Assembly (NCBI GenBank): GCA_900541485.1
Contig: UQJW01000006.1
Span: 1 to 64,000 of the forward strand
Reading direction: 5' to 3'
DNA from: an uncultured Dialister sp.
GTDB lineage: Bacteria; Bacillota; Negativicutes; Veillonellales; Dialisteraceae
Length of the DNA: 64,000 bases
Shown one piece after another: positions 18,413 to 27,585 of the stretch; position 1 is the first letter of the stretch; every line of letters starts with the position of its first letter. Made by a program: the position numbers and the translations under genes. The notes under the pieces are model-generated. The model was given only the letters and a program-made list of their open reading frames with translations. It was not told the DNA's origin and did not search any database.

Positions 18413-19900
18413 ATGGCAGAAACGGCTTGGTCACTGGTGCCGCCTATTATTACAATTATTTTGGCACTGGCGACTAAAGAAGTTTACATGTCACTGGCAA
18501 TAGGAATTTTCATCGGTGTATTGATGTTTACCGGATTCAGCGTTCTTAGTGCTATTGATACTATGTTTAATATCATGTCAGACAAAATTGGGGGCAATGT
18601 CAATATCCTTGTATTTTTGGTGCTGCTGGGGATTATTGTAGCAGCTATTCAGAAATCAGGAGCTTCCCAGGCTTACGGCGATTTGGCGGCGAGAAAAATA
18701 AAGGGGAAGCGGTCGGCACTTTTTGTTACGATGGCTTTAGGAGTTTTGATTTTTATTGATGACTATTTCAACTGTCTCACCGTCGGTACCGTTATGCGCC
18801 CGGTGACAGACCGGTTTGAGATTACTCGGGCAAAGCTTGCTTATATTATTGATGCCACAGCAGCACCGGTTTGCATTATCGCACCGGTATCGAGTTGGGC
18901 GGCAGCGGTATCATCTTCCTTACCTGAAAACAGTGGAATTGACGGCTTTGCTTTATTTTTGAATACGATTCCCTTGAATCTCTATGCATGGCTTACGCTT
19001 ATATTTATGGCGTTTATCATTTTTGTAAATAAAGACTTTTCCCGGATGGCAGACTTTGCAGAGGAAAGTGGAAATACTCTGGTCATTCCTGAAGAGTATG
19101 CGGAAGATGAGTCTACCGCACCGGTAGGGAGAGGCGGTATTATTGATTTAGTTCTCCCTCTTCTTGTGCTGATTGGAAGTTGTGTATTCGGAATGCTTTA
19201 TACAGGGGGTATTTTAGAAGGCAAAGGTATTGCCGATGCTTTTGCGGAATGTTCATCGGCAAAAGGACTTGTCATGGGTTCGTTTATAGCTCTCGTATTT
19301 ACTTTTTTACTTTATGTGCCGCGGAAGATTCTTGATTTTTCCACGTTCTGTTCCTGCTTCGTCAACGGATTCAAGCAAATGGCTTCCGCCATATTTATTT
19401 TGTGCCTTGCCTGGACATTATCCGGAGTTTGCGGACAGGATTATTTGAATATCGGCGGCTATGTCGGCTCGGTTGTCAGCGGAAACCAGACGGTGGAAGT
19501 GATGCTGCCGGCTGTATTTTTCCTGGTAGCCTTGGGACTTGCATTTGCAACAGGAACTTCCTGGGGAACTTTCGGGATTTTGATTCCCATCGTTCTTGCT
19601 GTCGCAGGCTATGATATGAATCTATCAACAATCACCGTTGCCGCTGTTCTTGCAGGTGCGGTAGGCGGAGATCATGTCTCTCCGATTTCCGATACAACGA
19701 TTTTGGCATCGGCAGGTGCACAGTGTCACCATATCGACCATGTGTCGACCCAGATTCCTTATGTGCTTTGTGTAGCTTCCTGCTGCCTTGTCGGTTATCT
19801 TGTGGCAGGCTTTACGGGAGAAGGCCTTATGGGAACGGCTACAGGGGTCATTCTTATGATTGGTGTGATGACAGGATTGTATAAATTTAAAATGAGATAA
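18413..19900 (+). CDS. NhaC-family Na+/H+ antiporter
   Basis: An inner-membrane protein of 495 aa with about 11-12 predicted helices. The conserved block SWGTFGILIPIVLAVAG and, downstream, AGAVGGDHVSPISDTTILAS are typical of the NhaC family of sodium/proton or malate-lactate antiporters. The polar stretch FIDDYFNCLTVGTVMRP also fits this family. The ATG at 18413 after AAGGGG is preferred to the ATG at 18395, which is too close to its AGGAG. It stands alone between terminators. The exact exchanged solute is uncertain. Confidence 0.87.
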   Translation: MAETAWSLVPPIITIILALATKEVYMSLAIGIFIGVLMFTGFSVLSAIDTMFNIMSDKIGGNVNILVFLVLLGIIVAAIQKSGASQAYGDLAARKIKGKRSALFVTMALGVLIFIDDYFNCLTVGTVMRPVTDRFEITRAKLAYIIDATAAPVCIIAPVSSWAAAVSSSLPENSGIDGFALFLNTIPLNLYAWLTLIFMAFIIFVNKDFSRMADFAEESGNTLVIPEEYAEDESTAPVGRGGIIDLVLPLLVLIGSCVFGMLYTGGILEGKGIADAFAECSSAKGLVMGSFIALVFTFLLYVPRKILDFSTFCSCFVNGFKQMASAIFILCLAWTLSGVCGQDYLNIGGYVGSVVSGNQTVEVMLPAVFFLVALGLAFATGTSWGTFGILIPIVLAVAGYDMNLSTITVAAVLAGAVGGDHVSPISDTTILASAGAQCHHIDHVSTQIPYVLCVASCCLVGYLVAGFTGEGLMGTATGVILMIGVMTGLYKFKMR

Positions 19901-19905
19901 AAAAG

Positions 19906-19937
19906 AAAACAGGATTCCCGTAAGGGGGTCCTGTTTT
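19906..19937. terminator. Convergent terminator after the NhaC-type gene
   Basis: AAAACAGGA and TCCTGTTTT arms enclose an inner CCC/GGG pairing with a GTAA loop, with T-runs on both strands. It can also end the small minus-strand gene beside it. Confidence 0.75.
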
Positions 19938-19944
19938 TGTGTGT

Positions 19945-20250
19945 CTAGAAAAATTTTTCTTTTGTTTTTATAAAAAATGAAAGGAGAAGAAAAATCACAA
20001 GCAAAGCGAAAATTGAAATTGACCAGGCAATTCCGATATGCATCAATCCGGAAAAGGAAAATTCTATGGGAAACAGCATGACGGAAATAATTCCCGAAGA
20101 AATACAGGCGACAGCGAGCATTTGCTTCTTTTTATAATAAGAAAGAATATAGAGAAAGCCGCTGAGCAAGCCTGAAACTCCTGCCGCGACAGGATAACCG
20201 TATTTCCATGCCGCCAGAGATACGGCGGCGGATAAGACAGAATATTTCAT
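19945..20250 (-). CDS. Small membrane protein of unknown function
   Basis: A 101-aa hydrophobic protein with three to four likely membrane helices: about residues 4-34, 44-62 and 73-93. The tail KTKEKFF is positively charged. GAGG lies a few bases before the ATG. I do not recognise a family. It is convergent with the antiporter gene and divergent from the flavodiiron gene, so neither neighbour gives a functional hint. Confidence 0.6.
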   Translation of the reverse strand: MKYSVLSAAVSLAAWKYGYPVAAGVSGLLSGFLYILSYYKKKQMLAVACISSGIISVMLFPIEFSFSGLMHIGIAWSISIFALLVIFLLLSFFIKTKEKFF

Positions 20251-20396
20251 AAGACCTCACTTATATGTTTGTACTGCTTATATGATAGCAGACGGAGAGA
20301 AATCATGCAGAATACACAAAAACAAGCAGATAAAGAGGAGGAATTTTCATGGTTTATGATATACTTGAATAAATAAAAAAAGGGTGTGAGGCAATC

Positions 20397-21620
20397 ATGC
20401 ATAATGAGCAAAAATTAACGAATTCAATATATTGGATCGGAGCCAACGATTTTGTAACGCCTCGTTTTGAAAATTATATTCCTATCACACAAGGCGTATC
20501 GTATAACAGTTACTTTATTGATGATGAAAAAACTTGTGTTATTGATACGGTGGATCAGGTGGCACGTGATTTATTCATGGAAAATGTAAAGGTTCTTTTG
20601 AAAGGCCGGCATTTGGATTATATCGTTGTAAATCATATCGAGCCAGACCACTCCGGTTCTCTTGTTACCTTATTGGAAACTTATCCGGAAGCGAAGATTT
20701 GCATAACTCCGGCAGGGATGAAAATGTTCGGGCAGTATTTCCACCTGCCTTTGGGCGATCGGTTTATACCGGTCAATGAAAAGTTGGTTTTAAATCTGGG
20801 AACACATACGTTGCGTTTTATAACAGCGCCCATGGTGCATTGGCCGGAAGTGACTTTTACCTATGAAGAAACAGAGAAAATTTTATTTTCCGCCGATCTT
20901 TTCGGCACACTGGGGGCACTTCAGGGGAGCATTTTTGCTGATTCGTCAGAAACGGGCGCCACTCTTTCTGAGGAAATGCGAACGTACTATATGAATGTGA
21001 TAGGGCGGTACGGCAGACAGGTCACAGCGGCCATGAAAAAAACAGAACCGCTGCCCCTGGAAATGATTTGTCCTCTTCACGGACCTGTATACAGAACAAA
21101 AAAGGATATTAAGAAAATTTTAAAGTACCACAAAGCGATGGCATCCTGGCAGCCCGAATACCGCTCTGCAACGATTTTCTTCGCATCTCCCTACGGAAAT
21201 ACAGCATTTGCGGCACAACGACTGGCATTTCTTTTGGGAAATAAAGGAATCAGAAATATAAAACTTGTTGATTTATGCACTACACCGTTTACATCAGCCT
21301 GGGCGGAAACAATAAGGCGGAGTCATATTGTTTTGGCTGCACCGACGATGGATATGGGACTGAATCCTTTGATGAAAACCTTTTTATCGGAATGTACACA
21401 TAAAGGCATTGAAAACCGAACGATTGCGGTTATCGGAAACAGCAGTTGGGCACCTTATGTAAGTATGAAACTGATGAAAGAAATTATATCCGAATGGAAA
21501 AATTGCCGGATATTGGGAGAGGGAGTACATATTCTTTCCAATGTGGGTGAACAGGAAGAACAAGGCCTTGAAGAGTTGGCGGGTATTATAGCGGAAGATA
21601 TTTTAAATAAGGCGGAATGA
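20397..21620 (+). CDS. Flavodiiron protein (FprA family)
   Basis: A 407-aa A-type flavoprotein that reduces oxygen or nitric oxide to harmless products in anaerobes. The N-terminal metallo-beta-lactamase-like domain holds the diiron ligands: HIEPDH (about residues 81-86), His in MVHWPEV, Asp in FSADLFG and His in CPLHGPVY. The C-terminal flavodoxin domain starts near residue 255 (ATIFFASPYGNTAFAAQ). No rubredoxin extension is present, so electrons probably come from a separate rubredoxin or flavodoxin. The GTGAGG site supports the ATG. It overlaps the next gene by 4 nt. Confidence 0.93.
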   Translation: MHNEQKLTNSIYWIGANDFVTPRFENYIPITQGVSYNSYFIDDEKTCVIDTVDQVARDLFMENVKVLLKGRHLDYIVVNHIEPDHSGSLVTLLETYPEAKICITPAGMKMFGQYFHLPLGDRFIPVNEKLVLNLGTHTLRFITAPMVHWPEVTFTYEETEKILFSADLFGTLGALQGSIFADSSETGATLSEEMRTYYMNVIGRYGRQVTAAMKKTEPLPLEMICPLHGPVYRTKKDIKKILKYHKAMASWQPEYRSATIFFASPYGNTAFAAQRLAFLLGNKGIRNIKLVDLCTTPFTSAWAETIRRSHIVLAAPTMDMGLNPLMKTFLSECTHKGIENRTIAVIGNSSWAPYVSMKLMKEIISEWKNCRILGEGVHILSNVGEQEEQGLEELAGIIAEDILNKAE

Positions 21621-22702
21621 TGAATTGGAAAATTTTGCCGGCTGCGTTTTTTTTGACAGTCACGCTTATATGCAGCGGCTGCGGAAAAACCTCTGTCCGG
21701 GTCAGGCAGGCGGAGGAAATAAAAGCTCCTTTTGTCATAGAGATATCATCTGAAGCAGAAGCACTTCATACGGAACAGGTGATTCCGTCGGTGTCGGGGC
21801 CTGTAACATCTGAACTTCCGGCAGTCGGGACGAAAGTGGAAGCCGGCAGCTTATTATTTCAAATAGATGCATCATCTTATGAGGCACAGGCGGCGGCTTT
21901 GGAAAATCAGATAGCGTCATCCTATTCTTCCGGGGCGGACATGCCGTCATATAATGCGGAAAATGACGACAGCATGGAAGCGTCTTTACTCCGTCAGGGC
22001 ATTATTACCCGTGCGGAGTATGAAAAAATTCAGGGGAGAAAAGGAAACACAAGCCGGACATCGGCAAACAGGGCCGGTCCGGCGGCTGAGGGGCTTAGGG
22101 AATCGTTGGCGGCCGTACGGAAATCCATTGCCGCCTGCGGAGTCCGTGCTCCTATAGGCGGAACAGTTTCTGCCGTTTATTTGGAGAAAAATAAAATAGC
22201 GGCAGCGGGGCGTGTTGCTATGGTAATCCGCCAGGAAACGCCGGTCATATTTTCTTTCGGACTGCCTGTTGCATGGGATGCATTTATAGAAAAAATCAAA
22301 AATGAGAAAAAACTGACTGTCACCGTTTCGGACGGTGAACATGTCGTATATGGGGAACTGAAGAAACAGGAAAGTGACGGGAACAATAAATATACAGTTT
22401 ACAAAGTCCAGATTGACAATCCGGAGGGGGCGCTTGTTTTAGGAAAAAATTATACGGTACGGTTAAGCAGCAGTGACAATTTCCCGGCAATAGTGATTCC
22501 TGAAACGGCCTTAATGAAAGAAAATACAGTGGCAGTAGTCACGGAAGATTCGCTTATTGATATAAAAACGGTTACCGTAGGCCACACCGACGGAGAGGAA
22601 GTCTATGTTCTTGGCGGGCTTCATGCGGGAGACCGTATTGTCGTTAATCCGTCAGACTATATTGAAATAGGTATGCCCGTCACGGTTACTGACAGAAAAT
22701 AA
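21617..22702 (+). CDS. Membrane-fusion (HlyD/AcrA-type) lipoprotein
   Basis: A 361-aa periplasmic adaptor of the RND/ABC efflux type. A lipoprotein signal ends in LICSGC (Cys near residue 22). Then come the biotinyl-lipoyl half motifs (VIPSVSGPVTSELPAVGTKV and VRAPIGGTVSAVY), a short hairpin, a beta-barrel region and a membrane-proximal C-terminus (HAGDRIVVNPSDYIEIGMPV). ATG codons occur at 21617 and 21620. It overlaps the flavodiiron gene and is followed by a terminator. No RND pump, ABC pump or outer-membrane channel is nearby, so its partners lie elsewhere. Confidence 0.82.
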   Translation: MMNWKILPAAFFLTVTLICSGCGKTSVRVRQAEEIKAPFVIEISSEAEALHTEQVIPSVSGPVTSELPAVGTKVEAGSLLFQIDASSYEAQAAALENQIASSYSSGADMPSYNAENDDSMEASLLRQGIITRAEYEKIQGRKGNTSRTSANRAGPAAEGLRESLAAVRKSIAACGVRAPIGGTVSAVYLEKNKIAAAGRVAMVIRQETPVIFSFGLPVAWDAFIEKIKNEKKLTVTVSDGEHVVYGELKKQESDGNNKYTVYKVQIDNPEGALVLGKNYTVRLSSSDNFPAIVIPETALMKENTVAVVTEDSLIDIKTVTVGHTDGEEVYVLGGLHAGDRIVVNPSDYIEIGMPVTVTDRK

Positions 22703-22737
22703 AAGTGCAGTGTCTGTAAAACGGCACTGCACTTTTG
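22701..22737 (+). terminator. Terminator after the membrane-fusion gene
   Basis: A 12-bp perfect stem (22701-22712 with 22725-22736) overlaps the stop codon of the upstream gene and ends in TTTT. It also precedes the DNA glycosylase gene by only a few bases. Confidence 0.75.
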
Positions 22738-22750
22738 GCAGGAGATGTAT

Positions 22751-23338
22751 ATGCGTTGGACAAGAGAGGATTATTACGGAACCGCCGTGCAAACGGCAAA
22801 ACGTCTGATCGGTGCGGTGCTCGTCCGTGAAACGGATGAGGGCATCATCAAAGGCAGGATTACGGAATGCGAAGCCTATGGCGGATATTACCGCGGCAAA
22901 AATGATGACGGAGCGCATTCATATAAAGGAATTACGCCCAGAACGAAAGTTATTTTCGGCGAGGGCGGACACATTTATGTCTATCTGATTTATGGCATGT
23001 ACTGGTGCATGAATGTGGTTTGCGGACATAAAGGAGAAGGATATGCCGTGCTTCTCCGTGCCGTAGAACCGTTGGAAGGGACAGAGATTATGAAAAAGAA
23101 AAGAGGAAATGCCAAGGGGCGGCTGTTGACGGCGGGGCCCGGACGTCTGGCTATGGCGATGGGCATAGATTCCTCTTTTTATGGAGCCGACTTGGTTACG
23201 GGAAATGTGTATATCGAAGAGGGAAAAGAAAAAGTACAGGTGGAATCATCAAAAAGAATTCATATCGATTATGCCACGTATGGAAAAAATTTCCCCTGGC
23301 GGTTTACGATGAAAGGAAGTTCCTGGATTTCCAAATGA
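22751..23338 (+). CDS. DNA-3-methyladenine glycosylase (AAG/MPG family)
   Basis: A 195-aa base-excision enzyme that removes alkylated purines from DNA. Family signatures include ITECEAYGG with the catalytic Glu, DDGAHSYKGITPRT, and the intercalating-tyrosine segment HIYVYLIYGMYWCMNVV. The end of the domain is seen in LTAGPGRLAMAMGI. ATG codons occur at 22745 and 22751; the second is better spaced from CAGGAG. The next gene is an alkyl-DNA methyltransferase, so the two form a small alkylation-repair cluster. Confidence 0.93.
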   Translation: MRWTREDYYGTAVQTAKRLIGAVLVRETDEGIIKGRITECEAYGGYYRGKNDDGAHSYKGITPRTKVIFGEGGHIYVYLIYGMYWCMNVVCGHKGEGYAVLLRAVEPLEGTEIMKKKRGNAKGRLLTAGPGRLAMAMGIDSSFYGADLVTGNVYIEEGKEKVQVESSKRIHIDYATYGKNFPWRFTMKGSSWISK

Positions 23339-23363
23339 ATGAAACTACTGTAAAGGCGGAGAT

Positions 23364-23903
23364 ATGAAATATATTTCTTACTATAATTCGCCATTGGGAA
23401 AAATAATGCTCACTTCGGACGGCGAAGCAGTGACAGGTGCATGGTTTGAAGGGGAGCCGGAATTTGAGCCTGACCCGAATAAAAATGGTATCTTCAAAGA
23501 AATTCCCGTTTTCAAAGAAGCCCGAACATGGCTGGATATGTATTTTTCGGGTAAGAATCCGGGAAAGATTCCTTTGCTCCGCATGGAAGGGACGGAATTT
23601 CAAAAAAGAGTATGGGCCGTTCTGTTTAGGATTCCATATGGGAAAACAATGACTTACGGCGCTGTTGCCAAAGAGATTATGAAGGAAACGGGACAAAAGA
23701 AAATGTCCGCCCAGGCGGTAGGCGGAGCAGTGGGGAGGAATCCCGTTTCTTTATTTTGTCCCTGCCACCGTGTAATAGGTGCAGGAGGAAAACTTACCGG
23801 ATATGCAGGCGGTGTGGATAAAAAACAGGCATTGCTGGCACTTGAAAAAGCAGATATGACCGGGTGTTTTGTTCCGTCGAAAAAATATAAAGCGGTAAAA
23901 TAA
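23364..23903 (+). CDS. ogt: Methylated-DNA-protein-cysteine methyltransferase
   Basis: A 179-aa suicide enzyme that takes methyl groups from O6-methylguanine or O4-methylthymine onto its own cysteine. The active-site motif is FCPCHRVIG, with the helix-turn-helix DNA-binding part before it (IPYGKTMTYGAVAKEI) and the family end LTGYAGGVDKKQALLALE. The length fits the Ogt class. GGCGGAG precedes the ATG, and the spacing from the glycosylase gene is 25 nt, so the two are probably cotranscribed. Confidence 0.95.
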   Translation: MKYISYYNSPLGKIMLTSDGEAVTGAWFEGEPEFEPDPNKNGIFKEIPVFKEARTWLDMYFSGKNPGKIPLLRMEGTEFQKRVWAVLFRIPYGKTMTYGAVAKEIMKETGQKKMSAQAVGGAVGRNPVSLFCPCHRVIGAGGKLTGYAGGVDKKQALLALEKADMTGCFVPSKKYKAVK

Positions 23904-24027
23904 AAAATCTTTGGACGGACTGTCTTAGGGCAGAAGAAATAAACGGGACACCAAAACCTTTATAGCAAACGACAGATATATTTTGTATAATGAAAAAGTA
24001 TAAAAATAGCTGAGGAGCTTGTATTTT

Positions 24028-27000
24028 ATGAAGTTACTGCGTTTAATTTTGCAGGGATTTAAATCTTTTGCAGACAAAACGACAATTGAATTTGCTGAGG
24101 GCATGACAGTCATTGTAGGGCCGAACGGTTGCGGCAAAAGCAATATTTCCGATGCCGTCCGCTGGGTACTGGGAGAACAAAACATACGAAATCTCCGGGG
24201 ACAAAAAACGGAAGACATCATTTTTTCGGGTTCGGAAGAAAGAGCGCCGAAAAATGCAGCGGAAGTAACACTGGTTCTTGATAATTCGGACAGGGAGCTC
24301 CCTTTGGATACGGCGGAAGTGGCTATTACAAGACGGGTGCTTCGGAATGGAGAAAGCGAATTCAAGATAAATAAAAGAAGTTGCCGTTTAAAAGATATCC
24401 AGGAACTTCTTGCAACGACGGGACTGGGCAAGGGAACCATGGCAATTATCGGACAAAACAGAGTGGATCAGGTGCTGACGGCCCAACCGGAAGAAAGACG
24501 TCTGATTTTTGAAGAAGTAGCGGGAATCAGTCTGTACAGAATGCGCAAAAATGAAGGCCTCAGAAAGCTCGAAAAAACAGCAGAAAATATGGAGCGGGTC
24601 CGTGATTTGATGGCACTTTTGGACGAACAGTTGGTGCCGCTTAAAGAAGGCGCAGAAAAGGCCCGTGTTTACAAATCCTTAGTCAAGGATAAAAAAGCAG
24701 TGGAAGCGACGATGTCTCTTTTAAAAATGACATCCATAGGGCGTATGCTTGCCCGTTACGAAAATGAATACAACGCACTGGCTGATGAAAATCTGAAATG
24801 GGAAACCCGGTTATCCCAAGTTTCTGCGGAAAAGGCGGAGTTAGAGGAGAAAATAGCCGCCCACCAGGAACATTTAAGAAAGACGGGAGAAGAAAGTGCA
24901 GCAAGCCAGCAGCTTATGGAAACACTCAGGGGAGATTATCGCGTCAAGGAAGAGGCCCTTCATCACGGAGAGGAAGAAACCATCCGTTTAATGGAAGAAG
25001 AAAAGGACCAGACGGAAGCGGAAAAAGAACTGGCGGAAGAAATACAGGAAATGGAAAAAGAGCTTGTTGCCGATGAAAAAGTTTGGAAAGAAAAGAAAAT
25101 TTTATTGGAAAAGGAACGGGCAACAAAAGAAAAGATTGCAGCGGAATTGGAACAGGCGGAAGCGGAATATCGGGAAAAATTGGAAATTAACCGAAAAAAA
25201 CAGGCGGAAAAAGAGCGGTTAACCCAAGAAATTTCTCATGGAGAAACAGAAAAACTTCGTTTGTTTACGGAAAAAGAAAAGTACACGGCGACAGAAAAAG
25301 AGGCTGCAGAGGTACGGCTTGATCTGGAAAAACAGCATAAAGCACTGGCAGACAGAGAAAATGATATCTGTCAGCGTATGGAAAATCTGGAAAGCAACGG
25401 AAAAAAAGACGGAGTGGCACTTAAGGAAGCGATGGATAAACAATACCGTCTTTTGAACAGGCAAAATGATTTGCAGTCCCAAGGTGTGCAGATACGATCC
25501 AGAAAAGAATATCTCGAGCGGGCTGAAAAGGAATACACCAATTTCTCAAGGACCACAAAGACCATTATGGACAGCCGCAGCCTTTGGGGAGAGCATATCC
25601 TCGGCGTGGTGGGAGAATTATTGCATGTGCCTCCGAAATATACCAAGGCGGCAGAAGTGGCATTAGGAAATTCAGTATCCTATATTGTGACGGATACATC
25701 AAAAGCGGCAGGAGAGATCATTTCATGGCTGAAAGATAATAACCTGGGGCGTACCACTTTTTATCCTCTTGAGTCGATGAAGACGGGCAGAAATGATAAA
25801 AATGAAAGACAGGCAATGCATGAAAAGGGCATTTGCGGAATTGCTTCCGATCTTTTCCGGTATGAGGAAACCTACAGGGAGCTTATGGTATCCGTGCTGG
25901 GAAGAACTCTGATTGCCGAAGATTTAGAGGCGGCGAGAGAAGTTTCAAGGAAATATAATTATCGTCTCCGTCTTGTTACACTGGACGGACAGGTGGTGAA
26001 TCCCGGCGGCTCCCTGACCGGCGGATCCATGAAAAAACGGGAAAATACTTTTTTTGGACGTAAGCAGGAAATACGGGAACTTTTAAAACAGGAAGCGGAC
26101 AATGAAAAAGAAGTATCCCTTTGCCGGACCGAAAAAATAAAGCATGGCGATTTTTGCGCCAAATTATCGGAAAAAGTTACCCGGGAACGAGAAGAATGGC
26201 AGGCGCTGAAGGTACAGGCGGCGGAAGTAAGCGGGAAAAAAGAGGGCGTTTCACGTGCCATAGAAACACAGAGGTTGACAGAAGTGCGAAGCAGGAAAGA
26301 AATCGAGGCTGTTGAAGAGAATTTAGCACTTCTTTTGCAAAATATAAAAAATAGTCAGGAAAAATTGTCGGAATTCCGGGAAATTCCTGATATGGAAGAA
26401 GATGAAAAAAGCAGAAGACTCCGGGAATTATTGGCGGAAGCTGAAAACCGTCTGGTCCGTCTTCATATAGAGTCGACAAAGGCAGAGGAAGCCGTCAGCT
26501 TTGGAAAGCGGGCAGAAAAAGAACGGGAAGAGGCCAAAAAAGAGCAGGAAAAAGACAGAGAAGAATTAATAAGAAAAATAGAAGAAAATAAAAAATTAAA
26601 AGAAACTTTGACCCGGGAAATACAGGAACTAGCAGAGCGGTTCAGCGAAGCGGAAAAAAATTGGGGCGATGCAAAAAAGAAACAGGAAGATGTACAAAAT
26701 GCATCTGATGAATTTGCTTTGCAGAGAAAAATAAATGATGATGCCTGGAGAGAAGCACAGGAAAAATCGGCAGCCGTCAGTAAAGATATGGCAGACAGAA
26801 AAGCCAGAATCGATAATTTTAAGACGCAGGAAACAGAAGAACTGGAAGCACTCAAGGCACAAAATCTGACACCGGAAACAGCGGAAGCACTACGCCTTTC
26901 CGGATCTATGGCAGACATGAAAGAGAAACAAAGCGGGCTGGAAACCCGGATAGCCGGACTGGGGAATGTAAATCCCAACGGGGAAGAAGAGTACGAGTTA

Positions 27001-27585
27001 CAATTGCGGCGTCGTAAATTTTATGAAACGCAGATTGAGGATTTGAAGAAAGCAAGAGCGGGACTGGAAACGGTAATCCGCGATATCGATACGACAATGT
27101 CGGCCCGGTTCACCGAAGCGTTTAAGAAAATCAATGTGGAATTTGGCCGCATTATGCAAATTATGTTCTCCGGAGGAAAGGCGAGACTGGAGTTGACAGA
27201 TGAGGCCCATCCCTTAGAGGGCGGTGTAGAAATGTATTTACAGCTCCCCGGTAAAAAGAGGCAGCCTTTGACATTAATGTCAGGCGGAGAAAGAGCACTT
27301 ACCGTTATTGCCCTGCTTATTTCATTCATGGCTTACAGACCTGCACCGTTCTGCTTTGTCGATGAAATTGATGCGGCCTTGGACGATGCCAATGTATCAC
27401 GGTATAGCAAAATGATAGCCGACTATAAACAGCGGACACAATTTATTGTGATTTCCCACAGGAAACGCACAATGGAGTTTGCGGATACCCTTCAAGGTGT
27501 CACGATGGGTGAAAAAGGCGTATCTTCTTTGGTGACAGTCCGGGTCGGTGATTATATAAAGGAGGAAAACGATGGGATTTCTTGA
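24028..27585 (+). CDS. smc: Chromosome partition protein SMC
   Basis: SMC is the ATPase core of bacterial condensin, which organises and segregates the chromosome together with ScpA and ScpB. It has 1185 aa, the usual length. Walker A GPNGCGKSN lies near residue 32. Two long coiled coils flank a hinge at about residues 505-680 (ILGVVGELLHVPPKYTKAAE to NPGGSLTGGSMKKRE). The C-terminal signature LMSGGERAL and Walker B FCFVDEIDAALDDANV complete the head. The ATG at 24028 follows GAGGAG; an in-frame TTG at 24019 is inside that site. It overlaps ftsY by 14 nt. Confidence 0.97.
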   Translation: MKLLRLILQGFKSFADKTTIEFAEGMTVIVGPNGCGKSNISDAVRWVLGEQNIRNLRGQKTEDIIFSGSEERAPKNAAEVTLVLDNSDRELPLDTAEVAITRRVLRNGESEFKINKRSCRLKDIQELLATTGLGKGTMAIIGQNRVDQVLTAQPEERRLIFEEVAGISLYRMRKNEGLRKLEKTAENMERVRDLMALLDEQLVPLKEGAEKARVYKSLVKDKKAVEATMSLLKMTSIGRMLARYENEYNALADENLKWETRLSQVSAEKAELEEKIAAHQEHLRKTGEESAASQQLMETLRGDYRVKEEALHHGEEETIRLMEEEKDQTEAEKELAEEIQEMEKELVADEKVWKEKKILLEKERATKEKIAAELEQAEAEYREKLEINRKKQAEKERLTQEISHGETEKLRLFTEKEKYTATEKEAAEVRLDLEKQHKALADRENDICQRMENLESNGKKDGVALKEAMDKQYRLLNRQNDLQSQGVQIRSRKEYLERAEKEYTNFSRTTKTIMDSRSLWGEHILGVVGELLHVPPKYTKAAEVALGNSVSYIVTDTSKAAGEIISWLKDNNLGRTTFYPLESMKTGRNDKNERQAMHEKGICGIASDLFRYEETYRELMVSVLGRTLIAEDLEAAREVSRKYNYRLRLVTLDGQVVNPGGSLTGGSMKKRENTFFGRKQEIRELLKQEADNEKEVSLCRTEKIKHGDFCAKLSEKVTREREEWQALKVQAAEVSGKKEGVSRAIETQRLTEVRSRKEIEAVEENLALLLQNIKNSQEKLSEFREIPDMEEDEKSRRLRELLAEAENRLVRLHIESTKAEEAVSFGKRAEKEREEAKKEQEKDREELIRKIEENKKLKETLTREIQELAERFSEAEKNWGDAKKKQEDVQNASDEFALQRKINDDAWREAQEKSAAVSKDMADRKARIDNFKTQETEELEALKAQNLTPETAEALRLSGSMADMKEKQSGLETRIAGLGNVNPNGEEEYELQLRRRKFYETQIEDLKKARAGLETVIRDIDTTMSARFTEAFKKINVEFGRIMQIMFSGGKARLELTDEAHPLEGGVEMYLQLPGKKRQPLTLMSGGERALTVIALLISFMAYRPAPFCFVDEIDAALDDANVSRYSKMIADYKQRTQFIVISHRKRTMEFADTLQGVTMGEKGVSSLVTVRVGDYIKEENDGIS

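Noticed and set aside
26463..26978. Minus-strand frame of 171 codons inside smc
   Set aside because: It is the mirror of the smc coiled-coil codons, giving a Ser/Phe-rich product with no start signal.
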